NCBI RefSeq assembly: GCF_000250635.1
Contig: NC_016940.1
Location: forward strand, 1,604,995 to 1,668,994
Direction of reading: 5' to 3'
DNA from: Saprospira grandis str. Lewin
GTDB taxonomy: Bacteria; Bacteroidota; Bacteroidia; Chitinophagales; Saprospiraceae
DNA length: 64,000 nucleotides
The notes under the pieces were generated by a model that saw only the letters and a list, made by a program, of their open reading frames with translations, ran no database searches and was not told the origin of the DNA. Below are positions 43,915 through 50,822 of the stretch, in pieces. Each line of letters begins with the position of its first letter. Positions within the stretch are counted from its first letter, which is position 1. The position numbers were made by a program, and so were the translations under genes.

Positions 43915-44293
43915 TAGAGCGCCCCCAGCGCATTCGCTGGAAAAAAAATGCTCTTTTAGACTCCCTCAGACCGTTCGCTGGAAAAATATATAGGCATTGC
44001 AACTGCATGGGAGCATTCGCTGGAAAAGAAATGCTCTTTTAGACTCCCTCAGACCGTTCGCTGGAAAAATATATAAGCATTGCAACTGCATGGGAGCATT
44101 CGCTGGAAAAAAAACGCTCTTTTAGACTCCCTCAGACCGTTCGCTGGAAAAATATATAAGCATTGCAACTGCATGGGAGCATTCGCTGGAAAAGAAATGC
44201 TCTTTTAGACTCCCTCAGACCGTTCGCTGGAAAAATATATAAGCATTGCAACTGCATGGGAGCATTCGCTGGAAAAATATATAGGCATTGCAG
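43915..44293 (+). repeat. 83-bp tandem repeat array, about 4.5 copies
   Basis: GCATGGGAGCATTCGCTGG recurs at 44005, 44088, 44171 and 44254, an exact 83-bp period. Each unit has two TTCGCTGGAAAA sub-motifs, one in an AGCATT/AATGCT stem, and a TGCAACTGCATGG palindromic end. A partial, diverged unit begins near 43915. No unique spacers and no coding frame. Confidence 0.9.
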
Positions 44294-44482
44294 CCCTTTG
44301 AGCTTATTGCTTGTTTTCGGAAGCGGGCAAAGGGAGTGTTTTGCTGCTATTTTTGAGGAGGGAGGGCAGCAAAAAGGCCCAAGCAGCCCAGGGATTCCCT
44401 AAGGAATCCCGTAAAGGGGTGGGTGGGCGGGGATCTATTAACGCATGAGGAGCGAAGCGACGAATACCGCTTTATGGGTTTT
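44294..44482. other. Non-coding spacer between 83-bp array and repeat R16
   Basis: Includes a CAGGGATTCC/GGAATCCC inverted pair near 44390-44410 and a Gly-rich GC stretch. No gene recognised. Confidence 0.4.
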
Positions 44483-44623
44483 GCAGGCGGCAAAGCCGCC
44501 GCAGGCTGAGGGATGGATAGTAGTGGCCCGAAGGGCCAGACCAAGGCGCTTGCGCCGATGGGCCGAGCAGACCTGCGAGCTACGGCACAGCCCGACCCGC
44601 CCGCAGGGCGGGGCAGCCCCATA
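44483..44623 (-). repeat. GC mosaic hairpin repeat, copy R16 (GGCTG/CAGCC ends)
   Basis: Minus-strand head GGGGCTGCCCC, a CCCGCCC/GGGCGGG hairpin, GTCGGGC, a TAGCTCGCAGGTCTGCTCGG anchor, a GGCGC/GCGCC cassette, a GCCC/GGGC cassette, tail CCCTCAGCC, then a GGCGGC/GCCGCC extension. Confidence 0.9.
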
Positions 44624-44640
44624 AAAAAAGCAAGCCATAA

Positions 44641-45273
44641 CTAGCTTGCTTTAAAATCTTCTATTTGTAGTTGTTTTTGACAGAGCAGCAGATCCTCCTC
44701 TACATTAGAGGCAATAATACAAAGTCTATTGGGAAGGCCATAGCGTTCGAGCAGGTCTTGAAACCAGGCCACGGCTTTTCGGTCTAGGGTAATACTAGGT
44801 TCATCGAGTAAGAGCAGCGGGCTTTCGCTCAGGAGGGCCAGACTTAGCTTAAGGCGTTGTTTCATCCCCGAAGAAAAGAACTGAATCGGTTTATTTTTGG
44901 CCGACTTAGGCAAGCCAGAGAGCTCAAAAAGATCTTTTGGGGAAATGCCTGGCAGGAGCGGCTTAAACTGTCGATGAAAATCTACCGCCTCCATCAGGCT
45001 CAGCTCCTCGATCAGTTGCACATAAGGGCCGAGATAATTGCAATATTGAAAAACGTTCTCTCTATCTAGCGGTTGGCCATTATAAGTATAGACCAATTGG
45101 CCGGCAGAGGGAGACAGAAAGCCCGAAAGGCATTGGAGCAGGGTCGATTTTCCGGCCCCATTATGTCCACGAATAGCATAAGCCGTATTGGCCTCAAAGG
45201 TATAATTGAGGCCCTTAAAAATCCATTCGTAGCGGTAGCGCTTACCCAAATTTTGGAGATCAATAGAAAGCAT
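44641..45273 (-). CDS. ABC transporter ATP-binding protein
   Basis: 210 aa, a single nucleotide-binding domain. Walker A RGHNGAGKSTLLQ near 36-48, a Q-loop region, signature FFSSGMKQRLKLSLAL, Walker B PLLLLDEPSITLD. Short, like CcmA-type ATPases. It begins 3 nt after lpxA, so it is translated from the lpx operon. No permease lies nearby. A role in lipid A or envelope export would be a guess from context. Confidence 0.87.
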   Translation of the reverse strand: MLSIDLQNLGKRYRYEWIFKGLNYTFEANTAYAIRGHNGAGKSTLLQCLSGFLSPSAGQLVYTYNGQPLDRENVFQYCNYLGPYVQLIEELSLMEAVDFHRQFKPLLPGISPKDLFELSGLPKSAKNKPIQFFSSGMKQRLKLSLALLSESPLLLLDEPSITLDRKAVAWFQDLLERYGLPNRLCIIASNVEEDLLLCQKQLQIEDFKAS

Positions 45274-45276
45274 AGA

Positions 45277-46062
45277 CTAGGCATTTGAGCGCAGGCCCTT
45301 AACGATGCCTATTTCGGAATCTTCTATAAACTGTAAGATTTGTTCTTTTTCCTTAGAGTGATCTAAAGCATCAATATTTGCTAGTGCATCTGCACGGCCC
45401 TGTTTGGCCACAAAAAGCTGATGGTAAATATCTTGGATCGCCTCGATAGTTTCTACTGAAAACCCTCTGCGTTTCAGGCCAATCACATTCACGCCAATAT
45501 AGGAAGCGGGATAATGAGCCACACGGATAAAAGGAGGGACATCTTTATTGAGCAGCACCCCACCGCCCAGCATAGCATGAGCGCCAATTCGGGTAAACTG
45601 ATGCACGGCCGACATCCCGCCAAGGATCACATAATCTTCAAGCTCTACATGTCCGGCCAAAGTACTATTATTGGCCAGCACACAATGATTACCCACAATA
45701 CAATCGTGGGCAATATGTACATAAGCCATGAGCAAGCAATTGCTGCCCACCACTGTTTTCTCGTTAGCTGCCGTACCACGGTTGAGCGTACAATACTCTC
45801 GGATAATGGTATTATCGCCTACTTCTAGGGTAGAATATTCGCCTTTAAACTTAAGGTCTTGAGGGGCGGCGCCAATGATTGCGCCAGGAAAGATCTGGCA
45901 ATTTTGGCCAATTCGGCTACCAGACATAATCACGGCATTAGGGCCAATTTGGCTGCCATCACCAATAACGACATCCTCTTCGATGGTAACGAAAGGACTA
46001 ATTTTTACATTTTTGCCAATTTTGGCCTTAGGACTGACAACAGCTAGCGGATGATGATTCAC
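45277..46062 (-). CDS. lpxA: Acyl-ACP--UDP-N-acetylglucosamine O-acyltransferase (GTG start)
   Basis: 261 aa. First step of lipid A synthesis: 3-O-acylation of UDP-GlcNAc. Left-handed beta-helix made of hexapeptide repeats (ISPFVTIEEDVVIGDGSQIG and on to about residue 190), the catalytic-region MAYVHIAHDCIVGNHCVLAN, and a helical C-terminal domain. The start is GTG at 46062, two nt after the lpxC/fabZ stop; the next residues NHHPLAVVSPKAKIG match the family's N-terminus. Confidence 0.95.
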   Translation of the reverse strand: MNHHPLAVVSPKAKIGKNVKISPFVTIEEDVVIGDGSQIGPNAVIMSGSRIGQNCQIFPGAIIGAAPQDLKFKGEYSTLEVGDNTIIREYCTLNRGTAANEKTVVGSNCLLMAYVHIAHDCIVGNHCVLANNSTLAGHVELEDYVILGGMSAVHQFTRIGAHAMLGGGVLLNKDVPPFIRVAHYPASYIGVNVIGLKRRGFSVETIEAIQDIYHQLFVAKQGRADALANIDALDHSKEKEQILQFIEDSEIGIVKGLRSNA

Positions 46063-46064
46063 GA

Positions 46065-47450
46065 TTACTTACGCTTGATAATTTGAGCTAATAATTCGGC
46101 TTCGGCCACTAGTTTATCACCAACATAGGCCTTAGCTTGCATTTCGACCAAGCCCCTTCTAATTGGGCGCATTAGGTCTAGACGGAAGATGAGCGTATCT
46201 CCGGGGACTACAGGCCTGCGGAAGCGGGCCTTATCAATTTTGAGAAAATAAGTGTCGTAAGAGAGCGGATCATCGATAGCCTCCATGACTAAAATCCCGC
46301 CAGTTTGGGCCATGGCTTCAATTTGAAGCACACCGGGCATAATGGGGTGACCAGGGAAATGTCCAACAAAAAAGGGCTCATTAAAGGTCACGTTCTTTAC
46401 CGCCACCACATGTTGGGGCGAAAGGTCGATGATTTTGTCAATGAGCAAGAAGGGATAGCGATGTTGCAGTTTCCCAAAAATATCTTCAATATTATATACG
46501 GCTTCCTGTTTAGGGTCGTAGACAGGAATATTCTTCGTTTTGCGTTCTTTGATGGCCAATTGCCGGAGTGCTAGGGCCATTTTGTTATTGACGCCATGTC
46601 CGGGTTTATGGGCCACAATTCGTCCCACAATATCAAAACCCAAAAGCGCCAAATCACCCATAAGATCGAGCAATTTGTGGCGGGCGGCCTCATTGCTAAA
46701 GCGGAGACTTTGACCGGGCAGCAAGCCAGTGCTTTGCACATCAATAGTTTGCTGATATTGTTTTTCTAGGGCCGCCTTTTGTTCGGCTGTAGGTAGTTGT
46801 TCTACAAAAACGAGGGCCGAATCGGGCTGTCCGCCCTTGGCCAAGCCATGCTGCAAAAGTGCAGAGAGCTCATGCAAAAAGACAAAAGTACGGGCGGGTG
46901 CAATGGCTTCTTCAAAGCTTTCTTGGCTAGCTTTAAAGCGGCTAAACTGAGCGGGTAAAACGGCAGACTGAAAATCTACGGTCACCATCACTTCTAGTTC
47001 CTCGGCGGGGTAAATACTAATTTCGCTTTCGCCTAGCTGCACCGAAATAGGTTCCTTAATTTTAAGCGAAGGCTTTTCGGCAGCCTGTTCCTCTAGGCCA
47101 ACGGCCTTAAAAGCCTCAATAAAAGGCTGGGCACTACCGTCCAAAATGGGCAATTCGGCAGCGTTAATTTCAACCAAAGCATTATCAATACCCAAAGCAT
47201 AAAAAGCGGCCATCAGATGCTCTACAGTAGCCACATAAGCGGTTTCATCGCCAATTACGGTATGTCGATCGGTTTTGAAAACATTGGCGGCATCAGCCTT
47301 AATGACAGGGGCTTCAGGCAAATCCATCCGTTGAAACTGAATACCATGGCCAGCCTCGGCTGCCAAGATTTTAAGTTCAACATCAATCCCTGAATGTAAG
47401 CCTTTTCCAACTATTGTTACCGCCTGCTTTAGGCACTGTTGTTTTCTCAT
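46065..47450 (-). CDS. lpxC/fabZ: Bifunctional LpxC deacetylase / FabZ dehydratase
   Basis: 461 aa fusion typical of Bacteroidota. N-terminal LpxC (about 1-305) removes acetate from UDP-3-O-acyl-GlcNAc; it shows VEHLMAAFYALGIDNA, a zinc-binding His in TVEHLMA, and HKLLDLMGDLALLG with the second metal ligands. C-terminal FabZ (about 320-461) is the hot-dog 3-hydroxyacyl-ACP dehydratase: RYPFLLIDKIID, FVGHFPGHPIMPGVLQIEAM. Translationally linked to lpxA. A TATCTTTG -7 box lies about 60 nt upstream. Confidence 0.95.
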   Translation of the reverse strand: MRKQQCLKQAVTIVGKGLHSGIDVELKILAAEAGHGIQFQRMDLPEAPVIKADAANVFKTDRHTVIGDETAYVATVEHLMAAFYALGIDNALVEINAAELPILDGSAQPFIEAFKAVGLEEQAAEKPSLKIKEPISVQLGESEISIYPAEELEVMVTVDFQSAVLPAQFSRFKASQESFEEAIAPARTFVFLHELSALLQHGLAKGGQPDSALVFVEQLPTAEQKAALEKQYQQTIDVQSTGLLPGQSLRFSNEAARHKLLDLMGDLALLGFDIVGRIVAHKPGHGVNNKMALALRQLAIKERKTKNIPVYDPKQEAVYNIEDIFGKLQHRYPFLLIDKIIDLSPQHVVAVKNVTFNEPFFVGHFPGHPIMPGVLQIEAMAQTGGILVMEAIDDPLSYDTYFLKIDKARFRRPVVPGDTLIFRLDLMRPIRRGLVEMQAKAYVGDKLVAEAELLAQIIKRK

Positions 47451-47509
47451 GCTTTGCGAAGTTGCTAGTCTCTTAAATACCGCTGCATTTGCGGTTGCTT
47501 TTCAACCCA

Positions 47510-47517
47510 CAAAGATA
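47510..47517 (-). promoter_or_regulatory. -7 box for the lpxC/fabZ operon
   Basis: TATCTTTG on the minus strand, fitting TAnnTTTG. The -33 region is AT-rich with no clear TTTG. Confidence 0.42.
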
Positions 47518-47546
47518 CATTTATTTATTGGCCTTCCTAATTCTGT

Positions 47547-48593
47547 CTAAAAATCTTGAAGCCGAGTACTGATGCCAAAATGATGTACGGTTCCAGCTAA
47601 ATGATAGTTAGCCAGCCCATAATCAAAGCGAAACTTATAGAGCTTAAAGCCAACACCTGCCGAGAAGCCAGCAAGGGAACGCAGGTTTTCTATACTCATC
47701 TCTCTTTGGCGCAAATGGTCGTAGCCTAGGCGCAGGCGAAGGCTAGGCCCCAGCAAAAACTCTAGGTTGAAATTCAAATGTCGGAAAAAATTATCTACGC
47801 CCTCTCCAAAATCGTTGTTCTGCGGTTCTTCCGTGCCCAATAAGCTATTTTCCTGGACCAGTGCGGGGTCGTCATAGCGAATATCCCAACGGTCCAAATG
47901 ATGCGCCACTACAGAAATCCGCAAAGGCAGATACTTCAATTGCTGGCTAAGCCCCAACTGCATATCAAAGGGTAGGGCATATTTTTGCTGATCTGGATGG
48001 TAGCTTTTGAGCTGTTGGCCAATGTTTTTTAGGACCAAGCCCATGCTAAAACGCTTGGCCGTATCTTGGTAGATCATGCCCAAATTAGAAGCCCAACCTC
48101 TAGACGAATAGGCCTCATATCTAGAGAAAACCCCCTTAAGCTGTAGCCCAAAGCTCCATTTGTCGCTAGCCTGATAGCTGGCCCCTAGGCCCAAGGCCAA
48201 CTCCGAGGCCGAAAAACTGCCCGTGGCCTGCCCCACTTCATCATAACCCTCAAACTGACCATAGCTCACATGCTCTATACTGCCCATTAGGCTCAGTTTT
48301 TTGGGCGCAATATGATAGGCATAAGCTACGGTTCCATGCGTAATGCCCGAAATATGAGCATTCTGTTGTAAGGATACATTATTGTGATTTTCGGCATTCA
48401 AAGCAGCCGGATTGAGGAAGGACAAACTCAGATCCTTATCTCGTACAGAGGGCAAACGCCCGCCCAAAGCCGTTGCCCTAGCCGATGGCGACAACTCTAA
48501 AAACTCATAGACATAGCGTCCGCCTTCTACCTGAGCTTGCAAGCTCGAAAAGGCCAAACATAGGCCCAAAAAAACCAATACCTTATTCTTCAT
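47547..48593 (-). CDS. porQ: Type IX secretion system protein PorQ
   Basis: 348 aa from the ATG at 48593, which begins a clean signal peptide (KNKVLVFLGLCLAFSSLQAQ). The frame is open upstream but there it overlaps the MORN gene. Mature N-terminus YVYEFLELSPSARATALGG followed by SLSFLNPAALN matches the PorQ/PorV-like barrel family. PorQ binds PorZ and supports attachment of cargo at the outer membrane. Its start overlaps the end of the MORN lipoprotein gene by 11 nt, implying translational coupling. Confidence 0.88.
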   Translation of the reverse strand: MKNKVLVFLGLCLAFSSLQAQVEGGRYVYEFLELSPSARATALGGRLPSVRDKDLSLSFLNPAALNAENHNNVSLQQNAHISGITHGTVAYAYHIAPKKLSLMGSIEHVSYGQFEGYDEVGQATGSFSASELALGLGASYQASDKWSFGLQLKGVFSRYEAYSSRGWASNLGMIYQDTAKRFSMGLVLKNIGQQLKSYHPDQQKYALPFDMQLGLSQQLKYLPLRISVVAHHLDRWDIRYDDPALVQENSLLGTEEPQNNDFGEGVDNFFRHLNFNLEFLLGPSLRLRLGYDHLRQREMSIENLRSLAGFSAGVGFKLYKFRFDYGLANYHLAGTVHHFGISTRLQDF

Positions 48594-49188
48594 CTTTTGC
48601 TGTTTTACGCTCCCAAATGGTTTCACAACTGCCCGCCGAACAAGATTGTTTGCGCAGCAGCTGCCCCTCGGCATCATATTGCTTAATGAGGCCGTCCATA
48701 TTGGGCCCTTTCAAGAAATGCCCCTCTTCCTTTATTTTTCCATTTTGATAGTATAAGGTATAGGCCCCATTTTCTACACTACCACTAAACTCAACGATTT
48801 CCTTTAACTTTCCGTTGGGATAATAGCTCTTCAGCGGCCCTTCTATATCGCCATTGATGTATTGGCCCTCTTGCTTGAGCTGCCCATTGCTATACCAGTA
48901 CTGAAACTTCCCCTCATAACGGTCTTTTTCTGTATAGGCCAAACTTTCTAGCTGCCCATTGGGGTAATAGGTCTTTACAGGCCCATCCAATTTCCCCTTT
49001 TTGTAGTGCATAATTAGAGCAATCCCCCCCGACTCATGAAAGCCTTTGTAGCGCCCTTCTATTTCTCCTGTTTTCTTATGCTTCCGATAACGGCTAATTT
49101 TTCTTCCCTCTGCATCTCGCTCTACCACTTTTTTCAATTGACAGCTACCCAAAGAAACGAGTAGCAATAGCATCCAAATCCATTTCAT
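48583..49188 (-). CDS. MORN-repeat (YwqK-like) lipoprotein
   Basis: 201 aa. Lipoprotein signal (MLLLLVSLGSC, Cys16). About six MORN_2-type repeats of the form G-x-W/Y-YPNGQL-x-E (VKTYYPNGQLESLAYTEKD, FQYWYSNGQLKQEGQY, LKSYYPNGKLKEIVEF, TLYYQNGKIKEEGHF). Such repeats also occur in YwqK-family antitoxin-like proteins, but a toxin partner is not present and the lipid anchor points to an envelope role. Overlaps porQ by 11 nt, so it may be a T9SS accessory by association. Confidence 0.8.
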   Translation of the reverse strand: MKWIWMLLLLVSLGSCQLKKVVERDAEGRKISRYRKHKKTGEIEGRYKGFHESGGIALIMHYKKGKLDGPVKTYYPNGQLESLAYTEKDRYEGKFQYWYSNGQLKQEGQYINGDIEGPLKSYYPNGKLKEIVEFSGSVENGAYTLYYQNGKIKEEGHFLKGPNMDGLIKQYDAEGQLLRKQSCSAGSCETIWERKTAKDEE

Positions 49189-49266
49189 AAAACTGTTTTC
49201 CTATAAAAGTACGCTTTATTCTTTCCGCTACAGGTTTTCCCGCTTTTTTTCTTCTAAAGGCTATTT

Positions 49267-49430
49267 TTTGGGGCTGCCCCGCCCTACGGGCGGGTCGGGC
49301 TGTCTCGCAGCTCGCAGGTCTGCTCGGCCCTGCGCGGCTTTTAGCCGCTAGGTCTGCCGCCTTTGGCGGCCCTGCTGCCCATCCCTCAGCCAGTCGCTGC
49401 GCTCCTCGGCGGGCGCTGCGCGCCCTTCCT
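49267..49430 (+). repeat. GC mosaic hairpin repeat, copy R17 (GGCTG/CAGCC ends)
   Basis: Head TTTTTTGGGGCTGCCCC, a CCCGCCC/GGGCGGG hairpin, GTCGGGC, the CGCAGCTCGCAGGTCTGCTC anchor, a GGCTTTTAGCC cassette, a GCCGCC/GGCGGC cassette, tail CCCTCAGCC plus GCGC extensions. Confidence 0.9.
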
Positions 49431-49444
49431 CATTGGACCAAAAC

Positions 49445-49478
49445 AAAAAAGCCCAACCTGATTAGAGGTTGAGCTTTA
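49445..49478 (-). terminator. Distal terminator of the tRNA cluster
   Basis: AAAGCTCAACCT/AGGTTGGGCTTT hairpin followed by T-run on the minus strand. Confidence 0.75.
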
Positions 49479-49490
49479 ACGTATAGACAC

Positions 49491-49521
49491 AAAAAAAGCA
49501 GCTCCTAAAAAGAAGCTGCTC
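49491..49521 (-). terminator. Proximal terminator of the tRNA cluster
   Basis: GAGCAGCT/AGCTGCT hairpin followed by TTTTTTT, 17 nt past tRNA-Gly. Two terminators in tandem close the cluster. Confidence 0.8.
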
Positions 49522-49537
49522 GATTGTGAGAATCCTG

Positions 49538-49610
49538 AGCAGAAGACGAGATTCGAACTCGCGACCCTAACCTTGGCAAGGTTATGCTCTACCAGCTGAG
49601 CTACTTCTGC
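49538..49610 (-). tRNA. tRNA-Gly(GCC), copy 2
   Basis: 73 nt including discriminator U. Acceptor GCAGAAG/CTTCTGC, D-stem GCTC/GAGC, anticodon stem TAACC/GGTTA with loop TTGCCAA (anticodon GCC), T-loop TTCGAAT. The 72 nt before the discriminator are identical to the copy at 50157-50229. No CCA is encoded here (CAG follows the discriminator). Confidence 0.96.
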
Positions 49611-49624
49611 TTGTTGTGTGGACA

Positions 49625-49655
49625 CAAATATAAGGTGCTTTTTTAAAACTCCAAA
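49625..49655 (-). promoter_or_regulatory. Consensus promoter of tRNA-Gly copy 2
   Basis: TTTG (49655-49652), a 19-nt spacer, TATATTTG (49632-49625). It lies between tRNA-Leu and this tRNA-Gly, 15 nt before the tRNA 5' end. Confidence 0.7.
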
Positions 49656-49673
49656 TTTTTTTGTCCTTTTTTT

Positions 49674-50102
49674 TGGTGCCCGGAGCGGGGCTCGAACCCG
49701 CACTGACATTACTGTCAACAGGATTTTCTTACCAGCTACAGCTTTCACTGCCTTTTATTGGGATAAAAGTTTGTGGTCTGGACTTTCTCTCAACCCTATT
49801 CATTATCTTAATAATAAACTTAGGCCACTCCCGTAAAGTCTCTGCACTTTTTGCAAAACAAAGTTTGCAACTTAGCTCAGGATTGTCATCAGCATTACCT
49901 GTTAAGATTTCCCTGAATTTGAGAGTGTATGCAAAAATCAATTTCTCGATTAGCGCTCAGAATCCTACTTTTTATATGAAACCTCTTTAAGAAGTTGTGC
50001 AATCAATAAACTGGAGTTTACTCCCAAAACTGCACTTTTAATCATTAAAAACATAAAAAAGTAGACTAAGTCCTGCGTGTCTACCGATTTCACCATCCGG
50101 GC
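49674..50102 (-). tRNA. tRNA-Leu(UAA) interrupted by a group I intron
   Basis: 5' exon 50068-50102 (35 nt), 3' exon 49677-49727 (51 nt), encoded CCA at 49674-49676. Spliced tRNA is 86 nt before CCA. Acceptor GCCCGGA pairs fully with TCCGGGC. Anticodon stem CAGGA/TCCTG closes loop CTTAAAA with anticodon TAA. Variable arm TGACA/TGTCA. T-arm GCGGG/CCCGC with TTCGAGC-type loop. Every helix closes only after removal of 340 nt between U34 and A35. Confidence 0.95.
49728..50067 (-). ncRNA. Group I intron in tRNA-Leu(UAA), IC3-like, 340 nt
   Basis: Conserved core read on the minus strand: P element AATTCAGGGAAATC (49906-49920), Q element CAATCCTGAGC (49871-49885) giving the P4 pairing TCAGG/CCTGA, R element GTGCAGAGACTTTACGGGAG (49828-49847), S element AGTCCAGACC (49775-49784) pairing GACT/AGTC in P7. 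The last intron base is G and the last 5' exon base is U, as group I chemistry requires. A candidate guide GAGT (50020-50023) can pair with the 5' exon ACTT, with G opposite the splice-site U; that P1 assignment is tentative. No homing endonuclease ORF. The insertion site equals that of cyanobacterial and plastid tRNA-Leu introns. Confidence 0.92.
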
Positions 50103-50123
50103 AAAAGAACTTCTTGTTCATCC

Positions 50124-50151
50124 AAAAAAAAAGAAGCTCTTGCGAACTTCT
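50124..50151 (-). terminator. Terminator between tRNA-Gly copy 1 and tRNA-Leu
   Basis: AGAAGTTC/GAGCTTCT with GCAA tetraloop followed by T9. No strong promoter is visible between here and tRNA-Leu, so the intron-bearing tRNA may depend on read-through. Confidence 0.7.
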
Positions 50152-50156
50152 CTTGG

Positions 50157-50229
50157 AGCAGAAGACGAGATTCGAACTCGCGACCCTAACCTTGGCAAGG
50201 TTATGCTCTACCAGCTGAGCTACTTCTGC
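50157..50229 (-). tRNA. tRNA-Gly(GCC), copy 1
   Basis: Identical body to the copy at 49538-49610, anticodon GCC, discriminator U. Here CCA is encoded (50154-50156), unlike the other copy. Confidence 0.96.
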
Positions 50230-50267
50230 TTATCAAATACTTAACAGCTCTCTTCCGAACTGCTTTG

Positions 50268-50299
50268 CAAATATAGGGCAGCTTTTTGGTTTTTGCAAA
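50268..50299 (-). promoter_or_regulatory. Consensus promoter of the tRNA cluster
   Basis: TTTG (50299-50296), a 20-nt spacer, TATATTTG (50275-50268), about 38 nt upstream of tRNA-Gly copy 1. Confidence 0.7.
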
Positions 50300-50397
50300 C
50301 TTTTTTGGCAAAAAAACAAACAAAAAAATGGCCTCCTTTGCTAAGCTTTTGTTTTTCAATGGCTTTTAAGCATAAAAAATGCTCCAATTTGCGTTTT

Positions 50398-50756
50398 GCA
50401 GGGCCAAAGGCCCGCAGGCCACAACAAGCCCTTTAGGGCGCAGTTCGACGACCGAAGGGAGTAACCGATGCGGCGGGCAGGGCCGAAGGCCCGCAGGCCT
50501 AGCGATGCGGCGGGGTGGCCGAAGGCCAGACCGAGCTTTTTTGAGCAAAGCGAAAAAAGCGAAGGGCCGAGCAGACCTGCGAGCCCCAAAGCGTAGCGCC
50601 TGCCGTAGGCAGGAGGCCCCAAAACAGCAGCGAGCTGCGACAACAAGCCCTTTAGGGCGCAGTTCGACGACCAAAGGGAGTAAACGTAGCGCCTGCCGTA
50701 GGCAGACAACAAGGCTGCAAGCCGCAGTTCGACGACTGAAAGGAGTAACGCCCCAA
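50398..50756 (-). repeat. GC mosaic hairpin repeat, composite copy R18 (GGCCT/AGGCC ends)
   Basis: A core copy (tail CATCGCTAGGCC near 50495, head GGGGCCTCC near 50627) is flanked by four GTTCGACGACCGAAGGGAGT-type modules at about 50440, 50655, 50725 and in the tail, each joined to short self-complementary GC pieces such as CCTGCC/GGCAGG. The most rearranged copy in the window. Confidence 0.8.
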
Positions 50757-50761
50757 AAGAA

Positions 50762-50799
50762 AAAAGGCCTCCTCCCCTATTTTGGGAAGAAGACCTTTT
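50762..50799 (-). terminator. Intrinsic terminator of the lamin-tail gene
   Basis: 14-bp stem with G-T pairs (AAGGTCTTCTTCCC/GGGGAGGAGGCCTT), 6-nt loop, then TTTTTC, 24 nt past the stop. Confidence 0.85.
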
Positions 50800-50822
50800 G
50801 CTATTAAATCATTGCGCTAAGC

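Noticed and set aside
43915-44293. CRISPR array
   Set aside because: The 83-bp units are contiguous with no unique spacers, and no cas genes are present in the window.
44641-45273. CcmA haem-exporter ATPase
   Set aside because: Similar in size, but no ccmB/ccmC partner is present and the operon is for lipid A, so a specific name is not justified.
49729-49941. Homing endonuclease ORF inside the tRNA-Leu intron
   Set aside because: The 70-residue frame overlaps the conserved P, Q, R and S core elements and shows no LAGLIDADG, HNH or GIY-YIG motif.
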